Assembly (NCBI GenBank): GCA_948759685.1
Contig: CAQBGY010000117.1
Coordinates: 1-9,241, forward strand
DNA: 9,241 nucleotides
Direction of reading: 5' to 3'
Source of the DNA: an uncultured Eubacterium sp.
GTDB lineage: Bacteria; Bacillota_A; Clostridia; Lachnospirales; Lachnospiraceae
Of the stretch, positions 1 through 5,937 are shown in pieces. Under the pieces are notes generated by a model that made no database searches, had not been told where the DNA came from, and saw only the letters and a program-made list of their open reading frames with translations. The position numbers and the translations under genes were made by a program. Position 1 is the first letter of the stretch, and each line of letters starts with the position of its first letter.

Positions 1-14
1 TCCTTCTTATGCAT
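1..14 (-). CDS. 5' end of a gene coupled to the MNT gene; probable HEPN partner, cut by window edge
   Basis: Only four codons (MHKK) lie inside the window. The ATG at 14-12 overlaps the end of the nucleotidyltransferase gene by 8 bases in another frame. It is preceded by a strong purine-rich ribosome binding site, GGAGGAAGGA at 28-19, with nine bases between its GGAGG core and the ATG. That site sits inside the upstream gene, the usual arrangement for translational coupling. MNT genes of this size are commonly paired with a HEPN-domain (HepT/DUF86) gene, so a HEPN ribonuclease toxin is the most likely identity. That rests on context alone: nothing in four residues shows it. Confidence 0.45.
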
Positions 15-306
15 ATATTCCTTCCTCCATTATATTTTGTTTCAGCAACTTGTCCATATCTTCACGCAATCTGACAATATCAACGGCACAACCAAACAAA
101 TGCTGAAGCTCGTCCTTTATATGGACCAGACAAAACATACTGGGAGTTTGCAATTCCACACATACATCCACATCACTATCTTCGGTTTGCTCGCCACGTG
201 CAACCGAACCGAAGATTCCCATGCGCATAATGCCATACTTATGAGCATTCTCAACCATGTACTTACGCAATAATGCCATATATTCGGAAGTCGTTTTCAT
301 ATCCAT
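7..306 (-). CDS. Minimal nucleotidyltransferase (MntA-like), probable antitoxin of an MNT/HEPN pair
   Basis: This 99-residue protein belongs to the DNA polymerase beta-like minimal nucleotidyltransferase superfamily. It carries the exact GS-x10-DxD signature: Gly33-Ser34 within FGSVARGEQ, then Asp45 and Asp47 in SDVDV. A likely third carboxylate is Asp76 in AVDIV. These residues would bind metal and ATP. In characterised MntA-HepT systems such a protein AMPylates and silences a HEPN ribonuclease toxin, and the protein consists of little more than the catalytic core, as here. The start at 306 gives MDMKTT; the ATG at 300 (Met3) is an equally possible start. A promoter-like element lies just upstream and a coupled gene begins at its stop, so it is probably expressed independently of the polysaccharide operon. 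The enzymatic fold is clear; the antitoxin role is inferred from size and neighbour. Confidence 0.85.
   Translation of the reverse strand: MDMKTTSEYMALLRKYMVENAHKYGIMRMGIFGSVARGEQTEDSDVDVCVELQTPSMFCLVHIKDELQHLFGCAVDIVRLREDMDKLLKQNIMEEGIYA
19..28 (-). promoter_or_regulatory. Ribosome binding site for the gene starting at position 14
   Basis: The minus strand reads GGAGGAAGGA, then ATAT, then ATG. This is a near-ideal Shine-Dalgarno match located inside the 3' end of the nucleotidyltransferase gene. It stands out because the polysaccharide genes in this window have little or no Shine-Dalgarno sequence. It supports the ATG at 14-12 as a true start. Confidence 0.55.
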
Positions 307-323
307 ACATCATTCTTCGATAG

Positions 324-354
324 CAAATATACGGATTCTTATTCTTTCAAACAA
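324..354 (-). promoter_or_regulatory. Bacteroidetes-type promoter for the MNT module
   Basis: The minus strand has TATATTTG at 331-324, a full match to the Bacteroidetes -7 consensus TAnnTTTG. A TTG at 354-352 lies 20 bases further upstream, within the usual spacing for the -33 TTTG element, although its first base is C instead of T. Transcription would start near 319, leaving a leader of about a dozen bases before the ATG at 306. Such elements occur by chance in AT-rich DNA; its position directly before a gene that starts a new functional unit is the main support. Confidence 0.5.
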
Positions 355-358
355 GAAA

Positions 359-394
359 GTAATATAAGAATTGATAGTTCCTCCTCTTATTTAC
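359..394. terminator. Imperfect inverted repeat, possible terminator of the polysaccharide operon
   Basis: GTAATATAAGA (359-369) pairs with TCTTATTTAC (385-394), giving about ten base pairs with one bulged T and a loop of about 15 bases. It sits a few bases past the stop of the last glycosyltransferase gene. On the minus strand it is followed by a T-rich stretch (TTTCTTGTTTG), as expected of an intrinsic terminator. The stem is AT-rich and weak and the T tract is interrupted, so termination here is plausible but unproven. Confidence 0.3.
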
Positions 395-399
395 TAATG

Positions 400-1509
400 T
401 CAGGATGAAAACAGATTTTGATTTAGTATGTCTCTCATTCTATTTTCAAATTTATCCAAAGTAAACTCCCGACAGAATTTCTCATGACCGGCACTTCCCA
501 TTTTAACTCTTAATTCCTCATCATCCAACAACTTCGCAATACAATCAGCCAACGAAACCGGATTCTGCTTTTCACAAATCAAGCCATTTTCTCCATCTTT
601 CACCATATCGGGGATGCCGCCTTCATTGGTGGAAATGACCGGCAGTTTATATTCCATGGCTTCCAAAATGACCAAAGGGAAACATTCATTATAATAATAG
701 GTTGGAAAAACAAAGACATCTGACTGTCTAAAAAAAGCCTCCTTTTCCTCTCCTACTTTTCGACCGACATAAGCAATCCTATCATTCAAATTCCGTTTAT
801 CCACTTCTTCTGAAAACTGTACTGCACCCATCTCTGATGTTTCTCCACCAACAAACTGACAAACAAAAGTATATTCTTTCTCTTTTAATATTTTAAGTGC
901 ATCAAGTAATACAGTTACGCCCTTACTGATCAATAAATTAGAAAGAAAGAGTAAATGAGGAACTTCGTTATTCCGTCTTGCTTTTAATTCTTCCTTACAT
1001 GAGTTTGGTATACCATTCGGGCAAATATATATATCTTCCCTTTTTACATACTTGGCTATATCCTTATAAAGATTCTCTGCCAACAGGATTACTTTCAGAT
1101 TACTGAAAAAACGTTTATAAAGGAAGTTATAAACCCATTTACTCTGATATGCCGAAACTCCTTTATTGTGATAATGAACGATGACCTTGTACCCCATGCA
1201 TTTCAATATCTGCACTACAATAAAATCTTTAAAGAAAGCTTTCCCCCCGGCATTCGGGGTAATATAAACCAATTCGGGATGAATATCTCTTACAACGTGG
1301 TAAATATGCTTCAGAAGCAATACATATCTCAACAGTTTTTTGAAACTTGTACGTCCGATATCTGATAAACTGCCGGCTGTCGCTAAATTTATACAATAAG
1401 AATCGAAAGAAGAGTCTATCAATTCGCTTTCCTGAATGTATTTTCCCATCATGGCTGCGCCATGTATAGGTGGAGGAAGATGAAGAATAAAAAGGATTTT
1501 AGAGGACAT
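400..1509 (-). CDS. GT4-family glycosyltransferase
   Basis: This 369-residue protein is a GT-B fold retaining glycosyltransferase of the usual length for family GT4. The N-terminal acceptor-side domain opens with a beta strand and a Pro/Gly loop, LPPPIHGAAMMG (11-22), typical of a subgroup of surface-polysaccharide GT4 enzymes. The C-terminal donor domain begins near PNG (164-166) and SNLLISKGV (190-198). It contains the EX7E motif, Glu275 and Glu283 in NECFPLVILEAM, followed by NEGGIPDMV (295-303) and GENGL (306-310), which bind the nucleotide-sugar phosphates and ribose. The enzyme would act at the inner face of the cytoplasmic membrane, adding one sugar to the lipid-linked repeat unit. Its ATG follows the upstream stop (TAG) by two bases and it appears to be the last gene of the operon. 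Donor and linkage cannot be read from the sequence. Confidence 0.93.
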   Translation of the reverse strand: MSSKILFILHLPPPIHGAAMMGKYIQESELIDSSFDSYCINLATAGSLSDIGRTSFKKLLRYVLLLKHIYHVVRDIHPELVYITPNAGGKAFFKDFIVVQILKCMGYKVIVHYHNKGVSAYQSKWVYNFLYKRFFSNLKVILLAENLYKDIAKYVKREDIYICPNGIPNSCKEELKARRNNEVPHLLFLSNLLISKGVTVLLDALKILKEKEYTFVCQFVGGETSEMGAVQFSEEVDKRNLNDRIAYVGRKVGEEKEAFFRQSDVFVFPTYYYNECFPLVILEAMEYKLPVISTNEGGIPDMVKDGENGLICEKQNPVSLADCIAKLLDDEELRVKMGSAGHEKFCREFTLDKFENRMRDILNQNLFSS

Positions 1510-1511
1510 TG

Positions 1512-2618
1512 CTATTTTTCATGGAAAAAACAACCATATTTTTTCCCTGTCTTATATATATATTCATACTGTTTTTGCATTTGTTGAATATCAAATTTTT
1601 GACAAGAATATTGATATACACTATCAATCAAAGAAACCCGATCTATTGTTGGAATTACATCTGTAAACAACGTCATATACTCATCAATACAGTTATTTTT
1701 CACCTTCAATGGATAATTTTGAGGTAAAGTTTCATTAAGTCCATCTATATCATTTATAATAACAGGCACTTTATTAATGGACGACTCAATAGACAAAGAA
1801 TTTAATCCTTCGTGCTCACTGGGAATAAATACATAATCAAAAGAAGACAGGTATTGAGCAAGACTAAAAATAGGAGGAGTAATACGAACATTAGATTTAT
1901 TTCCCAACTCCTGTAATATGATTTCCTCTAGAGGTCCCTTACCTGCTATATGAAAATAAAATACTTTTTCATCTACTCTCTTTATTATATTTATAAGAAC
2001 TGGTATTCCCTTCTGAGGAACAAATCGACCAGCAAATAAAATATTTATCTTTCCAGAATATATATAAGGATAAATTTGTTGTGATATTGCAGTAAATCCA
2101 TTATATATTAATTTTATATTAGAATCAAAACCAAATTCTTTTTGATATGTACAAGTTATCATATTGCTAGTACTTATATTTGCTTTATGCTTTTGCATAA
2201 ACTTCTCTACAACTCTTCCTATACTCTTCCACTTATTCCAAAGCACCGTATTATGTAAAGTTCTAACAATCTTTATATCTTGCATAATTCTAGGAGCCAA
2301 TAAACAGGTCCAATAAAGACTCAAATCGGGAATTTCTGTATGTGTATGTATAGCTATGGGACACACTTTTTTTATTAATGCAATGAGTCTTATAGGAAAA
2401 AATACTATCCCCATCTTACTATTAGTAAAAGGAGACCGATAATATTTTATACCAGCAGTTTCCAATTCTTTCATATAATCTCTAGAAAAGTTAGAACTTC
2501 CTCTTACAACTTCGATCATATGATAATTTATATCACTCTCTTTCGATTTAGCAATATTTATAGCAATTCTTTCCGCTCCCCCTAAGTCAAAATGAGATAC
2601 AATTTGAACAACATTCAT
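1512..2618 (-). CDS. GT4-family glycosyltransferase
   Basis: This 368-residue GT-B fold enzyme is a second GT4 member. The N-terminal domain has the classic DLGGAERI loop (11-18), THTEIPD (92-98) and LHNT (121-124). The donor domain starts around YNG (172-174) and shows AGRFVPQKG (196-204), GKGPLE (226-231) and an EX7E pair at Glu270 and Glu278 in EGLNSLSIE. The C-terminal part after about residue 285 is divergent, with IDGLNE in place of a canonical GG(I/V)PE stretch, but no catalytic residue seems lost. The gene is visibly more AT-rich than the GT4 gene downstream. It follows the GT2 gene after 52 bases and is followed after two bases by the next start, suggesting coupled translation. It should add one sugar to the lipid-linked repeat unit; its specificity is unknown. 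Confidence 0.92.
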   Translation of the reverse strand: MNVVQIVSHFDLGGAERIAINIAKSKESDINYHMIEVVRGSSNFSRDYMKELETAGIKYYRSPFTNSKMGIVFFPIRLIALIKKVCPIAIHTHTEIPDLSLYWTCLLAPRIMQDIKIVRTLHNTVLWNKWKSIGRVVEKFMQKHKANISTSNMITCTYQKEFGFDSNIKLIYNGFTAISQQIYPYIYSGKINILFAGRFVPQKGIPVLINIIKRVDEKVFYFHIAGKGPLEEIILQELGNKSNVRITPPIFSLAQYLSSFDYVFIPSEHEGLNSLSIESSINKVPVIINDIDGLNETLPQNYPLKVKNNCIDEYMTLFTDVIPTIDRVSLIDSVYQYSCQKFDIQQMQKQYEYIYKTGKKYGCFFHEK

Positions 2619-2670
2619 ATTATGTGATTTTCTATATTTATATTTCTATTAATGCAAATGCCTTATATGC

Positions 2671-3600
2671 TTAAGTACGATTTTCAACATTTAATTTTAA
2701 AAAGTTATCAATCAATGTTTTATTGATTTTAATCTGTTGTTGAATATGTTTTCTATTTTTAAACAAATAATTTATATACCCCCAACCATACCTTCCTCCT
2801 TTCCTTTGAAATATTTGCAAAAGATAAATAAATGCATATTGATGCCATAAAGGTCTATTAAGTCTTTTAAAATATATATTTAATTGAGCCCTAAGAATCA
2901 AAGATAAAGATTCTAATTCATAAGAACGAGCCTTATAAGTTAGACTATTTGAGGAATAGGTAAGACAGTACAATCTGTTTGTTATTATTTCATATCTTTT
3001 TGCAAGGAAAGATATCTTCATCGAAAAATTAAGGTCATTACCAAAAGGAATTTCATCAAAAAAAATACGATACTTAAACCAAAAATCTGATCTAATCATT
3101 TTATTCCATGGAGCCCAATTTTTAAATCGAATATAATCTGCACTTCTAATATTATCAGAATCATATTTTTCATAAATATTTTGCAGATCCTTTTCTCTTG
3201 GAGTAGGTAACAAAGTATTTACATCAAGACTATTAGCAAAAAAATAAATTACATCATTATCCGAATTAATATAATTATCTAAAATAGAAAAAGCATTCTT
3301 GTTATAAAAATCATCAGCATCTGCAAACAATACCCATTTTCCCCGTATATACTTCAGTCCCTCATTACGAGCATGACCAGCACCACCTCCTTGGGTCAGA
3401 ATCAATTCCACTTGTGAAAATCCACCCACAACAGCATTCAGTTCTTCCTGATTTTCACTATTATCATCTACCACTATTACCTGAACATCTTTCCGACAAG
3501 GAATACTTTTCAGACAACGTTCCAATAAAACAGTGGAATTTTTATGAGGAATAATTATTGAATAATTAATTTCCTCTTTTCGTTCAAAATCTAAATTCAT
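2671..3600 (-). CDS. GT2-family glycosyltransferase (GT-A fold)
   Basis: This 309-residue protein has the GT-A layout of family GT2 inverting glycosyltransferases: INYSIIIPHKN (11-21), the UDP-binding VVDDNS (43-48), GAGHARNEGL (73-82) and a metal-binding DxD in FADADDF (92-98). APWNKMIR (163-170) and FGNDLNFSMK (186-195) match the later acceptor and base region, although the usual Glu-Asp there reads Asn-Asp (188-189). The last 90 residues are basic and aromatic and may sit at the membrane surface; no clear transmembrane helix is seen. The start codon overlaps the end of the polymerase gene by 17 bases, and no in-frame ATG follows soon after, so the overlap is probably real and translationally coupled. 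It contains a run of eight T on the coding strand (A at 3058-3065). Donor sugar cannot be assigned. Confidence 0.92.
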   Translation of the reverse strand: MNLDFERKEEINYSIIIPHKNSTVLLERCLKSIPCRKDVQVIVVDDNSENQEELNAVVGGFSQVELILTQGGGAGHARNEGLKYIRGKWVLFADADDFYNKNAFSILDNYINSDNDVIYFFANSLDVNTLLPTPREKDLQNIYEKYDSDNIRSADYIRFKNWAPWNKMIRSDFWFKYRIFFDEIPFGNDLNFSMKISFLAKRYEIITNRLYCLTYSSNSLTYKARSYELESLSLILRAQLNIYFKRLNRPLWHQYAFIYLLQIFQRKGGRYGWGYINYLFKNRKHIQQQIKINKTLIDNFLKLNVENRT

Positions 3601-4663
3601 AAGGCACTATTTCCCCATAATTTTTTATCAATAGATTAACAAAGAGAACAACACTATATATTATCACCCCTATACGGTATAGATACAATTGCAATCCAAT
3701 TCTTTTCATAGACCATATCCGTGCCATATATATGATACCAAACACATTAAATATTTCATAAACACGAGCGAATTCGACGACCAAATTTCCAAACGAATTT
3801 AGAATTACAACACCTATTATATAAAGTGTAAGAAAAAGATCTGTTTTTACTGGACACATCTTTATCAAAAAAGCAGCCCATACCGAAACGAATGTTACTT
3901 TCAATATGGAATATCCACTATCTTCACCTATCTGAGCATTGCGTATAGCATAATTTATCAATTTCCCCTCCAATCCTGTCTGATCTACAAATCCCATAAC
4001 ATAGTTCACAGCAACATTGAAATAAAAAGCCAAAAACGACATGGCAAGCATAAAAAACAAGAATCTCTTTGAGATATTCCATTTCTTCATATACAATGCA
4101 ACAAACGGAACGACCAGCAAAGCATACATTACAGAATGGAATAAAATCGCACAAACAACAATGACCAACATACATTTAAAAAAATCCCTTTTTCGCAATT
4201 CTTCTATGTTCATAGCAGAAAATGAAACGAGCAATAAAGCAAAGGCAAACGATTGCCTTATAATATTAAAAGAAAACATATATGTCCCCAAAAGATAGAA
4301 CAACAGTAAAGCAATATTGATATTTGAAGTATATTTCCTGAAAAAACGTCCCATATTAAATGTATAAAACGCAGACATAATACCCCACAACAGCATAGGC
4401 GAAGAAGATATATACTGTTTAAAAAGAGCACAAAGTACATTAAAGCCAGGTTCAAAAGGCAAAATCAAATTCCATGTATTAGGATTCAATGTAATTTTAC
4501 GGAAAGCAGATGAATATGCTATGCAGTCTGTTCCTACATTGTGTGAGCGAAAAAGCCCTATCATTGCAAACAAGATACAAAAAAAATAGAATACGGTCTT
4601 ATCTCGTGGTGCAATACATGTTATCAACAACAAGAAAACGCCAATAAAAATATAAATTTCCAT
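3584..4663 (-). CDS. EpsG-family polysaccharide polymerase (Wzy-like)
   Basis: This 359-residue integral membrane protein has about ten hydrophobic segments spread over its length, starting at the N-terminus (2-17). It shows the signature positions of the EpsG family: FRSHNVGTDCIAY (38-50), EPGFNVL (71-77), NIIRQSFA (133-140) and FHSV (175-178). EpsG proteins stand in for Wzy and join lipid-linked repeat units into the long chain at the periplasmic face of the cytoplasmic membrane. Length and motif spacing are normal for the family. It lies between two glycosyltransferase genes, as expected in a Wzy-dependent locus, and overlaps the downstream GT2 gene by 17 bases. The 204-base gap before it is unusual for this operon and seems to hold a decayed gene. 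The coding strand has a run of eight T (A at 4579-4586). No other polymerase is visible in the window. Confidence 0.9.
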   Translation of the reverse strand: MEIYIFIGVFLLLITCIAPRDKTVFYFFCILFAMIGLFRSHNVGTDCIAYSSAFRKITLNPNTWNLILPFEPGFNVLCALFKQYISSSPMLLWGIMSAFYTFNMGRFFRKYTSNINIALLLFYLLGTYMFSFNIIRQSFAFALLLVSFSAMNIEELRKRDFFKCMLVIVVCAILFHSVMYALLVVPFVALYMKKWNISKRFLFFMLAMSFLAFYFNVAVNYVMGFVDQTGLEGKLINYAIRNAQIGEDSGYSILKVTFVSVWAAFLIKMCPVKTDLFLTLYIIGVVILNSFGNLVVEFARVYEIFNVFGIIYMARIWSMKRIGLQLYLYRIGVIIYSVVLFVNLLIKNYGEIVPYEFRF

Positions 4664-4677
4664 GCATATTTATTATT

Positions 4678-4852
4678 TCAATAAGAATCAAAATTCCACA
4701 CTTCTTCTATTCTTTCTGATATCTTATTTTTTAATTTATTAAAAAGTACGAAATCAATTTTACTACAATGACCGGAAACATCTGATACTCGAACCATTTC
4801 ACTTAATTGTTCTGAAATTTTTATGGACAGTTATCAGAAAAGCAGGATTCAT
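4678..4852 (-). pseudogene. Collapsed gene remnant, possibly a glycosyltransferase
   Basis: The gap between the GT-B gene and the polymerase gene carries two abutting pieces of plausible coding sequence in different frames. The first (4852-4799) reads MNPAFLITVHKNFRTIK and then stops. It looks like the first beta strand and His-containing loop of bacterial glycosyltransferases, most like Core-2/I-branching (GT14) enzymes, which often open with a hydrophobic strand followed by a His-Lys-Asn-type loop. The second piece is open from just after a stop around 4828 to the TGA at 4680-4678. Its last 39 codons run from an ATG at 4797 and include HCSKIDFVLFNKLKNKISER and end in EEVWNFDSY, resembling an amphipathic C-terminus. 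The second piece ends 14 bases before the polymerase start, as a real upstream gene would. The reading offered is an intact gene that lost its middle. The family match of the first piece is tentative and the second is unrecognised. Confidence 0.42.
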
Positions 4853-4867
4853 TATCTTACGAAATGT

Positions 4868-5920
4868 CTATTCATTTTTGAGACACCGATAAACCTCTGC
4901 CAACTGCCGAGATATAGCGGACGTATTCCATTTTGTCTGAGCATACATTTTATTTTCTTCCCCTTTATTTACAGATAATAATTCCTTTGCTTTTTTAATA
5001 GCAAGCACAATACTATCAATATCATAAGGATTAAATATTGGATTTCCTGTTTTATTCAATATACTTCCCACATTTCCAACATTCGGTCCAACAACCACAC
5101 AGCCCGCACCAAATCCCATAGGAAGATTGCCAGAATTAAGAACAGAGAAACGTTGGATAAATACAATATCGCAAGCACAAAAATATGTTTCTGTTTCTGT
5201 AGTACTCAAAACACGATTAACAAATTCAACGCCTTCCATCCGATAGCGTATGTAATGCCAAATTCGTGAAAGCATTTCCAATGGTCTTTTGCAAATTAAA
5301 CGATGACGAAAAAAGCCTGGAACAATAAAGTTTACATTCTGCATATCTTTATGCTTTCTCAACTTCAATATCAGATCTCGTTCCTCGTCCGTCCGAAATT
5401 GCCCAAAACACAATATATTTATCCGGTTATCAAGCATTTTTAGTTTTACACAACTTTCATTTCTTCCTTTATCAAATTTATAAATATTGTCATATAAATG
5501 GTGAGGAATAATAAAATGTTTGGCTTGCGGATAATCACTTTGCAACAATTTAAAACTATATTCCCCCATGTGTACAAAAGCGTCACAATATTCATAAATA
5601 AGTTGATAGAGTGCTACCATATCTTGATTCCTTTTCAGATGCGGCTTAAGATTATGGCAAGTTATAACTATTTTTATACCCAAAGATTTAGCCTTCTGTA
5701 GTTGCATCTCCATTTCCTGCAAGTCCTTAGTCCTGATATGTTCCCAATAAAATACGATTTCAGGCCATTGGAAATGAATTATATCATATTCTTCCACATT
5801 AGCCCACCATTCCTTAATTGAAGCTGTACAATCTAAATTAAATTCATATAATCCGGCTATCAATGTTTCAACAAATGGATTGGATAATTTAGCATTATCC
5901 GATACAAATAAAACTTTCAT
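4868..5920 (-). CDS. GT-B fold glycosyltransferase (GT4-like)
   Basis: This 350-residue protein has a two-domain GT-B layout but a divergent sequence. The N-terminal domain begins MKVLFVSDNAKLSNPFVETL and contains IIHFQWPE (47-54) and TCHNLKPH (87-94), the latter matching the acceptor-side T(x)HN motif of GT4-like enzymes. The donor domain starts near CFGQFR (171-176) and has DIVFIQRFSVLNSGNLPMGF (251-270) followed by GAGCVVVGPNVGNVG (271-285). That segment fills the place of the donor-binding loop but lacks a clear EX7E pair. The catalytic set is therefore less certain than in the two GT4 genes further along. The length is normal for GT-B enzymes and no truncation is seen. It lies 17 bases after the beta-helix gene. 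A cytoplasmic role adding one residue to the repeat unit is inferred. Confidence 0.85.
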   Translation of the reverse strand: MKVLFVSDNAKLSNPFVETLIAGLYEFNLDCTASIKEWWANVEEYDIIHFQWPEIVFYWEHIRTKDLQEMEMQLQKAKSLGIKIVITCHNLKPHLKRNQDMVALYQLIYEYCDAFVHMGEYSFKLLQSDYPQAKHFIIPHHLYDNIYKFDKGRNESCVKLKMLDNRINILCFGQFRTDEERDLILKLRKHKDMQNVNFIVPGFFRHRLICKRPLEMLSRIWHYIRYRMEGVEFVNRVLSTTETETYFCACDIVFIQRFSVLNSGNLPMGFGAGCVVVGPNVGNVGSILNKTGNPIFNPYDIDSIVLAIKKAKELLSVNKGEENKMYAQTKWNTSAISRQLAEVYRCLKNE

Positions 5921-5937
5921 TTACAAAGAAGTATCTA

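Noticed and set aside
1023..1035. Short (AT)n run in the last GT4 gene, with a similar one near 1553-1563, considered as phase-variable repeats
   Set aside because: About five dinucleotide units is short for slippage-driven switching and is common in AT-rich coding DNA; both stay in frame.
2619..2670. Gap between the GT2 and GT4 genes, examined for an internal promoter
   Set aside because: No full TAnnTTTG with a spaced TTTG was found on the coding strand, only AT-rich spacer.
3058..3065. Eight-base homopolymer in the GT2 gene, and another at 4579-4586 in the polymerase gene, considered as contingency tracts
   Set aside because: Runs of eight A/T are expected by chance at this base composition, and both genes are intact through them.
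3924..4175. 83-codon minus-strand frame rich in Cys
   Set aside because: It is an out-of-frame reading inside the polymerase gene, whose own frame has clear family motifs and membrane segments.
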